From: Acidovorax sp. FJL06
GTDB taxonomy: Bacteria > Pseudomonadota > Gammaproteobacteria > Burkholderiales > Burkholderiaceae_C
Direction: 5' to 3'
Length of the DNA stretch: 64,000 nt
Assembly: GCF_003852545.1 (NCBI RefSeq)
Contig: NZ_QAJR01000029.1
Span: 62,001 to 126,000 of the forward strand
The translations under genes were made by a program, and so were the position numbers. The notes below the pieces were generated by a model that was not told where the DNA came from, did not search any database, and saw nothing but the letters and a program-made list of their open reading frames with translations. Positions 47,811 through 57,470 of the stretch are shown one piece after another. Position 1 is the first letter of the stretch, and each line of letters starts with the position of its first letter.

Positions 47811-49100
47811 TCAGAATCGGGTGCTGATGGCACCCGTGACGGCGCCATCGTCTTCCACCAGCGGCATCCAGCGCCACTTGTCGAAGGTGGTGCAGGGGTG
47901 CGAGATACCCAGCGCCACGCGGTCGCCCACACGGGGCGCAGCGGCGTCGCCGGCTGCGGCATCGAAGCGCAGGTAGGCATGCTGGTCGTTCAAGGCGCTC
48001 ACGCTCCAGCCGGCAGGGGCGGCTGCTGCCGAGCGCTCGCCGCGCCGCGCCAGCTGCACCGGGATGGGCATCTCCAGGTCGTAGGAGATGTCGCGGCGCC
48101 CGCAGGTCAGCAAGGCCAGGCCAGGCTCGGGCACCGACTGCACCATGGCCCAGACCGTGAGGGCCGGGCGCAGCGAGTCATCGAGCCCCTCGCGCTGCTC
48201 CACGTTCTTGAGAAAGCGCGCGTAGTTGCCGTGGTCGTGCGTCACGTAGCAGCCAGAGCGCAGCACCCCCTCCACGGGGCGCGACAGGCCCTGGGCCTGC
48301 AGCAGCGGCACCACCAGGTCGAACACGGCCGAGCCACCTGCGGTGAGCAGGATGCGGTCCTGTGCGAGCAGGTGCTCTGCATCGCAGGCGCGTGCCACCT
48401 CCAGCACGCGGCGCACCAGGGCGGTCACTTCCCGTGCGTCATGTTCGTTGTCGCAGCGCGCCACGCCGCCCTCGTAGCATTCGGTGCCGTCGAAGTGCAC
48501 GGCCTTCGAGGCTGCCAGGGCGCGCGCCAGTGCCAGTGCCGCGTCCAGCGTGCGGCAGCCGGTGCGCTGGCCGGGGATGCCCATCTCCAGCAGCACGTTG
48601 AACACACGGGCACTGCCGCGGCGCTGCTTCCAGTCCTCCACCAGCGCGAGCTGCGCCAGCGAATCGACGAGGAACCACACCGTGAGATCCGCATGGCGCG
48701 CCAGCAGCGCATCGAGCGCGTCCAGGTCGGCATCGCACACCACCTGGTTGGCGATGATGACGCGGCGCGCACCGGCCTCCACCCCCACCGCGACCTGGAA
48801 GGCCGTGGCGAAGGTCAGGCCCCAGGCGCCGGCCGCCAGCTGCTGTGCGAAGAGCTCCGGCGACATGGTGGTCTTGCCGTGCGGCGCCAGGGCGATGCCC
48901 TTGCGCTGCGCAAAATCCTGCATCCAGGCCAGGTTGTGCGCCAGCGCCGTGCGGCTCAGCACCGCCAGAGGGAACGCCAGGTCATCGGCCAGCACGTTCC
49001 AGCCGCGCGCGGCGATCTCGCTGGCGCGGCAGGGCGCTGCGGCGATGGGAAAGCTCTTGCTGGTGGCGTCCAGGGTGAAGTCAGTGGTGGTGTTCGTCAT
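47811..49100 (-). CDS. D-serine dehydratase / D-threonine aldolase-like PLP enzyme
   Basis: 429 residues of the fold-type III (alanine racemase-like) family used by eukaryotic-type D-serine dehydratase and D-threonine aldolase. The PLP lysine is in LAPHGKTTMSPEL, FDGTECYEGG is in the barrel, and the C-terminal metal site has the His-x-Cys pair in GISHPCTTFDKW, as in zinc-dependent D-serine dehydratase. It would deaminate D-serine, D-threonine or related D-amino acids to keto acids via an enamine intermediate. It lies 15 nt upstream of rpiR. Substrate not fixed by sequence. Confidence 0.85.
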   Translation of the reverse strand: MTNTTTDFTLDATSKSFPIAAAPCRASEIAARGWNVLADDLAFPLAVLSRTALAHNLAWMQDFAQRKGIALAPHGKTTMSPELFAQQLAAGAWGLTFATAFQVAVGVEAGARRVIIANQVVCDADLDALDALLARHADLTVWFLVDSLAQLALVEDWKQRRGSARVFNVLLEMGIPGQRTGCRTLDAALALARALAASKAVHFDGTECYEGGVARCDNEHDAREVTALVRRVLEVARACDAEHLLAQDRILLTAGGSAVFDLVVPLLQAQGLSRPVEGVLRSGCYVTHDHGNYARFLKNVEQREGLDDSLRPALTVWAMVQSVPEPGLALLTCGRRDISYDLEMPIPVQLARRGERSAAAAPAGWSVSALNDQHAYLRFDAAAGDAAAPRVGDRVALGISHPCTTFDKWRWMPLVEDDGAVTGAISTRF

Positions 49101-49142
49101 GTCGTCTCGTCATGTTGGAGGGACGCAGCGGGGCTGCGCCGG

Positions 49143-50140
49143 TCAGATGTCATCGCGCCAGCAGGCCTTCCAGTGCTCGGCACCCACGGGGCGCATGGCC
49201 ATGTCGGCGCTGGTGCATTCGGCCACCGCGTGGGGGCAGCGTGTGCGGAACACGCAGCCCGAGGGCGGGTTGGCGGGGCTGGGCAGGTCGCCCTGCAGCA
49301 GCGGAATGGTACGCCGCTGCGCCGGGTCGGGGATGGGGGCCGCTGCGAGCAGGGCGCGCGTATAGGGGTGGGCCGGCTGCGCATACAACGCGCTGGTGGG
49401 CGCGATCTCCATCACGCGGCCCAGGTACAGCACCACCACGCGGTCGCACAGGTACTCCACCACGTCCAGGTCGTGCGAGATGAACAGCAGGGTCAGGCCC
49501 AGTTGCTGCTTGAGGTCGCCCAGCAGGTTCACCACCTGCGCCTGGATCGACACGTCCAGCGCCGACAGCGGCTCGTCCGCCACGATGAAGTTCGGCTGCA
49601 CCGCCAGCGCGCGCGCAATGCCGATGCGCTGGCGCTGCCCGCCCGAGAACTCGTGCGGAAACCGGTCCGCATGCTCGGGCCTGAGGCCGACCTGCGTGAG
49701 CAACTCCTGGATGCGAGGCTGGCGTGCCGCGCCGCGCGCCTGCCTGTGCGTGTCCAGTGCCTCACCCAGCACTTCGCGGATGCGCATGCGCGGGTTCAGG
49801 CTGGCATACGGGTCCTGGAAGATGATCTGGATCTTGGAGCGCAGCGGGCGAAACTGGCCCTGGCTCATGCCGGCCAGGTCCTGGGCCTGGGTTGCATCGC
49901 CGTGGTATAGCATCTGCCCCGCCGTCGGGTCCACCAGCCGGGTCAGCAGCCGGCCAATGGTGCTCTTGCCCGAGCCCGACTCGCCCACCAGGCCCAGGGT
50001 CTCGCCGCGCCGGATGGCAAAGCTCACGTCATCCACCGCGCGCACCGGGTGCGTGCCGCTGCCGAAGTACTTGCGCAGTCCGCGCACCTCGATGAGGTTC
50101 TCACCCGCGCCCGGGAGCACGGGGGCGATTTCCACGGCGT

Positions 50141-50144
<4 letters not shown>
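49143..50144 (-). CDS. Oligopeptide/dipeptide ABC transporter ATPase (DppF-like)
   Basis: 333 residues: Walker [17 protein letters not shown]-loop [13 protein letters not shown], signature [15 protein letters not shown], Walker [13 protein letters not shown]-loop [10 protein letters not shown]. The C-terminal peptide-transporter tail has [15 protein letters not shown], which in this family can bind an Fe-S cluster. Pairs with the DppD-like subunit, whose stop overlaps its start. Part of the D-amino-acid operon, so the cargo may be D-amino-acid-containing peptides or N-acyl-D-amino acids. Confidence 0.93.
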
Positions 50145-51193
<1,049 letters not shown>

Positions 51194-51257
51194 GGGTGGG
51201 TTGCCTTCGTAACGCGCTCGCCAGGGGCGGGCGCTTGCGTGGGTCGGTGAAAGAAGC

Positions 51258-52127
51258 TCATGCGGCCTTCTTGAGCTTGGGGTCGAGCAGGTCGCGCACG
51301 CCGTCGCCCAGCATCTGCAGCGACAGGGCGGTGAACACGATGGCCAGGCCCGGGTAGAGGATGGTCCAGAACGCGCGGTCGGCCGACTCCAGGCTGCCCG
51401 CAATCATGGTGCCCCAGGTGGGTATGTCGGGCGGCACGCCCACGCCCAGGAAGGACAGACCCGCCTCGGCCAGGATGGCGTAGGCAAAAATGAAGGTCAC
51501 CTGCACCAGGATGGGCGAGACCAGGTTGGGCAGGATGTGCTTGAGCAGGATGCGCGGCGTGCGCACGCCCAGGGCGCGCGCCGCGTCCACGAACAGCAGC
51601 TCGCGCAGCACCAGGGTGCTGGCGCGCACCACGCGTGCCACGCGCGGCGTGTAGACGATCACCAGCGCCAGCATCACGTTCCACAGCGAGGCGCCCAGGA
51701 TGGACACCAGCGCGATGCCCAGCAGGATGTCGGGGAAGGACATCATCGCGTCCACCACGCGCATCAGCGGCGCATCCAGGCGCCGAAAGAAGCCCGCGAA
51801 CATGCCCAGCAGTGTGCCCAGCAGCACGGCGCCCGCAGCGGTGAGCCCGCCGATCAGCAGCGAATAGCGCGCGCCGTGCACGATGCGCAGCATCACGTCG
51901 CGCCCGAGCTCGTCGGTACCGGCCCAGTGCGTGGCCGAGGGCGCGTTCAGGCGCTCACTGATCGATATGGCATTGGGGTCGGCATCCGACACCCAGGGGA
52001 ACACCGTGGCCACCGCGACCACCAGCGCCAGCACGATGGCCGAGGCCAGCACCACCTTGCGTGCGAACAGGCGGCGCGCCAGTGGCAGCCAGTAGTCCCG
52101 GAGATTGCGAATCAGGCCTTGCACCAT
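51258..52127 (-). CDS. Peptide ABC transporter permease (DppC-like)
   Basis: 289 residues with an N-terminal helix (VVLASAIVLALVVAVATVFP), the OppC-type HWAGTDELGRDVMLRIVHGA segment, five further helices, and the ATPase-contact loop VDAARALGVRTPRILLKHIL. Starts 1 nt after the DppB-like stop. Confidence 0.93.
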   Translation of the reverse strand: MVQGLIRNLRDYWLPLARRLFARKVVLASAIVLALVVAVATVFPWVSDADPNAISISERLNAPSATHWAGTDELGRDVMLRIVHGARYSLLIGGLTAAGAVLLGTLLGMFAGFFRRLDAPLMRVVDAMMSFPDILLGIALVSILGASLWNVMLALVIVYTPRVARVVRASTLVLRELLFVDAARALGVRTPRILLKHILPNLVSPILVQVTFIFAYAILAEAGLSFLGVGVPPDIPTWGTMIAGSLESADRAFWTILYPGLAIVFTALSLQMLGDGVRDLLDPKLKKAA

Positions 52128-52128
52128 G

Positions 52129-53076
52129 TCATTGGCCCTCCAGACGGATGCGTGGATCGACCAGCGTGTACAGAAAATCGATGGCCAGGTTGATGAACAC
52201 ATAGATGGCTGCGATGACCAGCAGCGTGCCCTGGATCACCGGGTAGTCGCGGCGTAGCACGGCGCGCACCACCAGGTTGCCCACGCCGGGCAGGTTGAAC
52301 ACCGTCTCCGTCACCACGGTGCCGCCGATCATCAGCGCCAGCGTCAGGCCCAGCACGGTGACGATGGGCACCAGCGCGTTGCGCAGCACATGCTTGACCA
52401 TCACCGTGCGCTCGGCCAGGCCCTTGGCGCGCGCGGTGCGCACATAGTCCTCGCCCAGGATGTCGAGCATCGAGGCGCGCGTGAAACGGATGATCAGCGC
52501 CGAGTTCAGCAGCCCCAGCACCAGCGCCGGCAGCAGCAGGTGCGACAGGCGCTCGGCCAGCGGCGAGGCCGGGTCGCCATAGCCCGAGGCCGGGAACCAG
52601 CCGAGCTTGACCGCGAACAGCTGGATCAGGATCAGCCCGAGCCAGAAGCTGGGCACGCTGGCGCCCAGCATGGCCACGCCGCTCAGGGCCTGGTCACCGG
52701 GGCTGCCGCGCCAGATGGCGGCCGCCATGCCGCAGGGGATGCCGATCAGCGCCGCGATGCCCACCGCGAACAGCGCCAGGAACAGCGTGGGCTCGGCGCG
52801 CTCGAGCAGCGCCTGCGCCACCGGGCGCTGCAGAAAGATGGACTGGCCCAGGTTGCCCTGCAGCAGCTCGCCAACCCAGAGCACGAACTGCGTGGGCAGG
52901 GGCTTGTCCAGCCCGTACTGCACGCGCGCCGCGGCGATGTCCTCGGCCGTGGCCTGCTCGCCCAGCAGCAGCGCCACCGGGTCGCCCGAGGCCAGGCGCG
53001 TGAGCGCGAACACCAGCACCGCGACAAGGGCCAGCACCACCAGGGCGCCGCCCAGGCGGGTCATCAGAAAACGCAT
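52129..53076 (-). CDS. Peptide ABC transporter permease (DppB-like)
   Basis: 315 residues beginning MRFLMTRLGGALVVLALVAV with six helices, the GDPVALLLGEQAT periplasmic loop and the contact loop YVRTARAKGLAERTVMVKHV. It is separated from the binding-protein gene by 136 bp that hold a post-stop repeat. Confidence 0.93.
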   Translation of the reverse strand: MRFLMTRLGGALVVLALVAVLVFALTRLASGDPVALLLGEQATAEDIAAARVQYGLDKPLPTQFVLWVGELLQGNLGQSIFLQRPVAQALLERAEPTLFLALFAVGIAALIGIPCGMAAAIWRGSPGDQALSGVAMLGASVPSFWLGLILIQLFAVKLGWFPASGYGDPASPLAERLSHLLLPALVLGLLNSALIIRFTRASMLDILGEDYVRTARAKGLAERTVMVKHVLRNALVPIVTVLGLTLALMIGGTVVTETVFNLPGVGNLVVRAVLRRDYPVIQGTLLVIAAIYVFINLAIDFLYTLVDPRIRLEGQ

Positions 53077-53132
53077 GATTTGGAGTCTCTACGAAAAGCG
53101 AGCCGACACAAATGCTCCCCGGTCCTGGGCCT

Positions 53133-53210
53133 GTGCCACCGTGGAACCGGCTTTGCCGGGCCACCGGTGGCGCCCCCTGGAGGGGGAGGCGCCGCAGGCG
53201 CATCGGGGGG
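53133..53210 (-). repeat. GC-rich post-stop repeat, family 2, copy 3 (short variant)
   Basis: On the minus strand it begins 2 nt after the binding-protein stop with CCCCCCGATGCGCCTGCGG. It includes CCCCCTCCAGGGGG and a second hairpin (CCGGCAAAGCCGG), but lacks the GCCAGTTTTC end of the other copies. Confidence 0.65.
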
Positions 53211-53212
53211 AG

Positions 53213-54811
53213 TCAGTTCTTCAGGCCCGTGTTCCAGAAGAACGGCCAGATCGCCGGCGTGTAGCCTTCCAGCTTGGCCGAGCGCGCCGAGAGGCCGTTG
53301 AACTTGCCGACCTCGATGAAGGGCACTTCGTCGTACACCACCTGCTGCACGGCACCCCACAGCGGGCCGCGCTTGGCGACATTGGTCTCCTGGTTGAAGG
53401 CCGTGAGCGTGGCCTTCTTGGCGGGCGAATCCCACCAGCCCGGCGCGCCGTCACCCAGCTGCGGCGGCGAGAGTATGGGCTCGGGGAACAGGCCCGAATG
53501 CGTGAAGTACACGTCCCACAGCTTGGCGTCGTTGCGCCGCTGCACCAGCGTGGCCCAGTCCACCACCTGCAGTTCGGTCTTGAACCCGGCCTTCTTGAGC
53601 TGCTCGGCCATCACCAGCGCCATGTTGTAGTGGAACTCGTACTGCCGGCTGGCCATGATGCGCACCGGCTGGCCGCTGTAGCCGGCCTTGGCCGCCTGGT
53701 CCTTGGCAGCCTGCGGGTTGCGCTCGTTGTACAGCTTGCCGCCCGCATCCGAGTAGTAGGGTGTGCCCTTGGGGAAGAAGTTGGGCTCCACCGCGAAGAA
53801 GCGGTTGTCGCCAAAGCCCGCAGCCAGCAGCTCGCCCGAGCCCACGGCGGTCTGCACCGCGCGGCGCAGCGGCTGCGCGGCCAGCACGCCTTCCTTGGTG
53901 TTGAAGACGATGTAGGGGAAACCGAAGTTCTTGGTCACGATGGGCACCACGGCCGGGGCGCCCTTGTCGATGCGGCTGGCCGCTTCCACGGGCAGCAGGT
54001 CGGCGTACTGGAACTGGCCCGACAGGGCGCCCTCCACGCGGGTGTTGGCGTTGGGCACGGGCACGAAGCGCAGCTCGTCGAGCAGGGCCTCGCGGCGGCC
54101 GGCATAGCCGCTCGGGGCCTCCTTGCGGGCGCTGTAGGTGTCGTGGCGCACCAGCACCGTGAACTGGTCGGGGCGGCGCTCCTTGAACTTGTAGGGGCCG
54201 GTGCCGATGAATTCCTTGAGCTGCGGCGCGATGCTCTCCTTGGCCATGATGGCGGCCATGCCGCTGGGCAAGGCCAGCTGGGCCAGCAGCGGTGCGTAGG
54301 GCGCCTTGAGCTTGAGCTCCACCGACAGCGGGCCCTTGGCGGTGAGCGAGGCCACTTCCTTGCCCACGGCCTTGCCGCGGGGCGACAGCTCCATCCAGCG
54401 CTGCAGCGAGGCCACCACGTCCTCGGCATTCAGGTCGCGGCCGTTGTGCAGCTTCACTTCCTTGCGCAGCGCGATGGTGTAGGTCAGGCCGTCCTTGGAC
54501 ACGGAGGGCAGGCCCTCGGCCAGCATGGGCGCCACGGCCCAGTTCGCGTCGAAGGTGTACAGCGGCTCGTAGACGTGCTGCATGATGGTGCCGACCAGGT
54601 CGGCTGTGCTCACCATGGGGTCCAGCCCCTGGGGCTCGCCGACCATGGCCAGGTTGGCGGCGCCCCCCTTGGCGGGGGCGGCCAGGGCGGGCTGGCCCGA
54701 CCCCAGGGCCACGAGCACGGCAGCGCTTGCTGCCAGGCCCAGAACACTGCGCCTGGCGGCCTGGACAGGCCTTCCGGGCGTCAACCAATCACGGATGGAT
54801 GAGGATTGCAT
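53213..54811 (-). CDS. Peptide ABC transporter substrate-binding protein (SBP family 5)
   Basis: 532 residues with a twin-Arg-containing, Tat-like or Sec signal (AARRSVLGLAASAAVLVALG, cleavage after ALA). The family 5 domain follows: PQGLDPMVSTADLVGTIMQH, VYEPLYTF, LAEGLPSVSKDGLTYTIAL, VKLHNGRDLNAEDVVASLQR. First gene of the leftward D-amino-acid operon, start ATG 54811. Ligand unknown; context suggests a D-amino-acid-containing or N-acylated compound. Confidence 0.92.
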   Translation of the reverse strand: MQSSSIRDWLTPGRPVQAARRSVLGLAASAAVLVALGSGQPALAAPAKGGAANLAMVGEPQGLDPMVSTADLVGTIMQHVYEPLYTFDANWAVAPMLAEGLPSVSKDGLTYTIALRKEVKLHNGRDLNAEDVVASLQRWMELSPRGKAVGKEVASLTAKGPLSVELKLKAPYAPLLAQLALPSGMAAIMAKESIAPQLKEFIGTGPYKFKERRPDQFTVLVRHDTYSARKEAPSGYAGRREALLDELRFVPVPNANTRVEGALSGQFQYADLLPVEAASRIDKGAPAVVPIVTKNFGFPYIVFNTKEGVLAAQPLRRAVQTAVGSGELLAAGFGDNRFFAVEPNFFPKGTPYYSDAGGKLYNERNPQAAKDQAAKAGYSGQPVRIMASRQYEFHYNMALVMAEQLKKAGFKTELQVVDWATLVQRRNDAKLWDVYFTHSGLFPEPILSPPQLGDGAPGWWDSPAKKATLTAFNQETNVAKRGPLWGAVQQVVYDEVPFIEVGKFNGLSARSAKLEGYTPAIWPFFWNTGLKN

Positions 54812-54824
54812 CGTGGCTCCATAA

Positions 54825-54910
54825 GTAATAACATTACAAAATTCATCGTAAATTACCCATTTGTGAAAGTCAAACGGGTTTTTTCTGATGTTTGATGTAA
54901 ATAATTTACA
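54825..54910. promoter_or_regulatory. Three GTAA/TTAC palindromes in the divergent promoter
   Basis: Site A GTAATAACATTAC (54825-54837, perfect 5-3-5). Site B GTAAATTAC (54848-54856). Site C TGTAAATAATTTACA (54896-54910, perfect 7-1-7). All lie between the binding-protein gene and ridA in an AT-rich island. They resemble the TGTARTAAATTACA-type sites known for HexR, an RpiR-family protein. Confidence 0.6.
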
Positions 54911-54925
54911 CAAGGAGCTTGATCC

Positions 54926-55318
54926 ATGAGCCACGTAGAACTGCTGGGCCAGTCCCCCATCGCCTCCGACCGCCAGGCGCGACCCCTGTCGCCCGCCACG
55001 CGCGCCGGCGACTTCGTCTTCGTCTCGGGCCAGGTGCCCACGGACGACCAGGGCCAGGTCATTGTCGGCGGCATCGAGGCCCAGACACGCCAGGTATTCC
55101 AGCGCGTCAAGGACGCCCTGGCCCTGGCCGACTGCACCCTGGCCGACGTGGCCAAGGTCAGCGTCTGGCTGGCCGATGCGCGCGACTTCGGCAGCTTCAA
55201 CCGCGTCTACATGGAGTGCTTTGGCGAGCACCGGCCGGCCCGCTCCACGGTGGAGTCGCGCCTCATGATCGACGCCAAGGTCGAGATCGACGTCACCGCC
55301 TACAAGCCCCGTGCCTGA
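54926..55318 (+). CDS. ridA: RidA/YjgF-family enamine/imine deaminase
   Basis: 130 residues: FVFVSGQVPTDDQGQVIVGG and ARSTVESRLMIDAKVEID, with the conserved arginine and the terminal glutamate region. RidA proteins hydrolyse reactive 2-aminoacrylate and related imines released by PLP dehydratases, to keto acids. The partner here is clear: the D-serine dehydratase-like enzyme of the divergent operon makes such intermediates. AGGAG precedes the ATG. Overlaps the kinase gene by 8 nt. Confidence 0.93.
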   Translation: MSHVELLGQSPIASDRQARPLSPATRAGDFVFVSGQVPTDDQGQVIVGGIEAQTRQVFQRVKDALALADCTLADVAKVSVWLADARDFGSFNRVYMECFGEHRPARSTVESRLMIDAKVEIDVTAYKPRA

Positions 55319-56261
55319 GCGTTCCACCACCTCCGTGGGCAAGACCTTCGACGTGGCCGCGCTGGGCGAGGCCATGGTCGAGTTCAACCAGGTCCACCCC
55401 GGCCAGCCGCAGTACCTGCGCGGCTTTGGCGGCGACACCAGCAATGCCGCCATCGCCGCGGCGCGCGCCGGTGCCCGCGTGGCCTACCTCACGCGCATCG
55501 GGCAGGACACCTTCGGCCAGGCCCTGGCCACGCTGTGGCGCACCGAGGGCGTGGACGTGCGCGGCGTGCAGAGCGATGGCGAGCACCCCACGGGCATCTA
55601 CTTCGTCACGCACGGGGCGAATGGGCACGAGTTCAGCTACCTGCGCGCCGGCTCGGCCGCGAGCCGCATGGCGCCGCAGTGGCTGGCCGGCGAGCCCGCG
55701 GCCGTGCTGCAGTCGGCGCGCATCCTGCACCTGTCGGGCATTTCGCTGGCCATCTCGCCGCAGGCCTGCGACACGGCCTTCGAGGCCATGCTTCTCGCGC
55801 GCGAGGCCGGCACCCTGGTGGCTTTCGACTCCAACCTGCGCCTCAAGCTCTGGCCGCTCGCGCGGGCCCAGGCCTGCATCGCGCAGGCGGTTGCGCTGTG
55901 CGACATCTTCCTGCCCAGCCTGGAGGACATGCAGGCGCTGACCGGCCTGTCCGATCCCGAGGCCATCGTCAACTGGGGCCATGCGCGTGGCGCGGCCACC
56001 GTGGTGCTCAAGCTCGGTGCCGAGGGGGCCCTGGCCAGCGACGGCCAGCGCAGGGAACGCATTGCAGGCCTGCGCGTCACGCCCGTGGACGCCACGGGCG
56101 CGGGCGACTGCTTCTGCGGCAACCTGCTGGCCCGCCTGGCCCAGGGTGACGACGTGTTCACCGCGGCGCGCTATGCCAACGCGGCGGCTGCGCTGGCCGT
56201 GCAAGGCTATGGCGCCGTGGCGCCCCTGCCGTACGCGCGCCAGGTGCAGGTCTTGATTTGA
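55311..56261 (+). CDS. PfkB-family sugar kinase (KdgK-like)
   Basis: 316 residues: VAALGEAMVEFNQVHPGQPQ, FGGDTSNAAIAAARAGARVA, YLTRIGQDTFG and the catalytic DATGAGDCFCGN at about residue 260. Closest in layout to 2-keto-3-deoxygluconate kinases. Starts at GTG 55311 inside the end of ridA, so translation is coupled. Its role in a D-amino-acid locus is not obvious; it may act on a keto- or sugar-acid product, or on the ligand of the RpiR regulator. Confidence 0.85.
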   Translation: MPERSTTSVGKTFDVAALGEAMVEFNQVHPGQPQYLRGFGGDTSNAAIAAARAGARVAYLTRIGQDTFGQALATLWRTEGVDVRGVQSDGEHPTGIYFVTHGANGHEFSYLRAGSAASRMAPQWLAGEPAAVLQSARILHLSGISLAISPQACDTAFEAMLLAREAGTLVAFDSNLRLKLWPLARAQACIAQAVALCDIFLPSLEDMQALTGLSDPEAIVNWGHARGAATVVLKLGAEGALASDGQRRERIAGLRVTPVDATGAGDCFCGNLLARLAQGDDVFTAARYANAAAALAVQGYGAVAPLPYARQVQVLI

Positions 56262-56295
56262 TGCAAGGCAAGGGCAGCGCTGCTCACGGCGTCGA

Positions 56296-56397
56296 GAAAC
56301 TGGCGTGACCCGGGCCAGAGCCCCCGCGCAAGGGCCGCCCCGCCGCGCTGGGGGCGTCCCCCTCCGGGGGAAGGCGCCGAAGGCGACTCAGGGGGCC
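56296..56397 (-). repeat. GC-rich post-stop repeat, family 2, copy 4
   Basis: On the minus strand it begins 5-6 nt after the NhaR-like stop with CCCCCTGAGTCGCCTTCGGC and ends GCCAGTTTC. It contains CCCCCGGAGGGGG. Lies between convergent genes. Confidence 0.85.
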
Positions 56398-56402
56398 GCC
56401 AA

Positions 56403-57299
56403 TTACGCCGCGAACAGGTCGGACCGGGCGGCCTTGGTGATCGCGGCCACGCAGGGGTGGCTGATGCGCCGCTCCACTGAGATCGCGAAGAACTCCTCCA
56501 CCAGCTCCGACGAGCGGCCGATCACCTCCACGCCGAACTGGGCCTGCGTCTCCTCCTCCAGCACCGTGGGCGAGGTGAACACCCCGCGCCCCTCGCGCCC
56601 GAAGGCGTTCATCAGCGCGCTGTCGTCAAATTCGCCCACCAGGCGCGGCTGCAGCTGGTGCTTGTTGAACCAGTGGTCCAACTGCTGGCGCACCGAGGAC
56701 TGGGGCCCCTGGATCAGCATGGGTGCGCCGTGCAGGCATTTCGGGAACGCCCCGTCGAGTTGGCGGCGCAGGGCCGGCGCGCAGAAAAAGCTCATGCCGC
56801 TGCTGCCCAGCGCATGGTTGAAGGCCTTGACGCCGATCTTTTTGGAGACCGGCTCGTCCGCCAGCACCAGGTCCAGCCGGTGCAGGCTCAGCTGTGCCAC
56901 CAGCTCGGGGAACTTGCCTTCATGGCAGGTCATGTGCACCTGCTCGGCCAGGCCCAGGGCCGGCTCCAGCAGGCGGTAGGCGACCGACTTGGCCACCGAA
57001 TCCGCCACGCCCACACGAAACTCCAGCGGCCGAGACTGCCCGCGTGCCAGTCGGATGGATTTTTCCAGTTCGTCCCCCAGCGCGAAGATCTGCTCGGCAT
57101 AGCCCAGCGCCACCCGGCCCTCGCTGGTCAGTTCCAGCCCCCGGCCGCGCTTCTTGAACAGGTCGTGGCCCAGCCATTCCTCCAGCTGCTTGATCTGCCC
57201 GGACAGCGTTTGGGGGGTGGTGTGCAGCTGTTCGCCGGCCCGCATCACGCCGCCGGCCTTGGCCACGGTCCAGAAATAGCGCAGGTGCTTGAAGTTCAT
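56403..57299 (-). CDS. nhaR: NhaR-like LysR-family regulator
   Basis: 298 residues: NFKHLRYFWTVAKAGGVMRA, then TTPQTLSGQIKQLEEWLGHD, matching NhaR more than other LysR members. NhaR activates the Na+/H+ antiporter gene nhaA in enterobacteria; no antiporter gene is nearby here, so the target is uncertain. The effector domain is of normal length. The frame is open upstream through the divergent gene; ATG 57299 is the family start. Divergent from the Rrf2 gene across 171 bp. Confidence 0.85.
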   Translation of the reverse strand: MNFKHLRYFWTVAKAGGVMRAGEQLHTTPQTLSGQIKQLEEWLGHDLFKKRGRGLELTSEGRVALGYAEQIFALGDELEKSIRLARGQSRPLEFRVGVADSVAKSVAYRLLEPALGLAEQVHMTCHEGKFPELVAQLSLHRLDLVLADEPVSKKIGVKAFNHALGSSGMSFFCAPALRRQLDGAFPKCLHGAPMLIQGPQSSVRQQLDHWFNKHQLQPRLVGEFDDSALMNAFGREGRGVFTSPTVLEEETQAQFGVEVIGRSSELVEEFFAISVERRISHPCVAAITKAARSDLFAA

Positions 57300-57315
57300 G
57301 GTGCGCCTCAGTGAA

Positions 57316-57370
57316 ACACTTCGAAAAAAACGAGCAATAAAACTCAATAAAACGAATATACGCGAAGTGT
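57316..57370. promoter_or_regulatory. Inverted repeat in the nhaR/rrf2 intergenic region
   Basis: ACACTTCG (57316-57323) and CGAAGTGT (57363-57370) are perfect inverted arms. They surround an AT-rich core with the direct repeat CAATAAAACTCAATAAAACG. Confidence 0.5.
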
Positions 57371-57444
57371 CAAAATCTCTACATTGAAGGCTTGGCCCCT
57401 TTCCGTGGCACGCTGCGCCCGGGAAGGAACTGTCAGCGTTCATA

Positions 57445-57456
57445 AGAACCTGTTCT
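57445..57456. promoter_or_regulatory. Palindrome just upstream of the Rrf2 gene
   Basis: AGAACCTGTTCT is a perfect 5-2-5 palindrome 14 nt before the start, overlapping a second one, GTTCATAAGAAC (57438-57449). It is a possible autoregulatory operator. Confidence 0.5.
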
Positions 57457-57470
57457 AAGGAGTAGCAACG

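Noticed and set aside
46834-47877. N-terminal extension of the D-aminoacylase frame
   Set aside because: It overlaps rpiR in another frame and has no amidohydrolase character; the ATG overlapping the rpiR stop is the natural start.
54812-55453. Longer start for the binding-protein gene
   Set aside because: It would run antisense through ridA and the divergent promoter and would bury the signal peptide.
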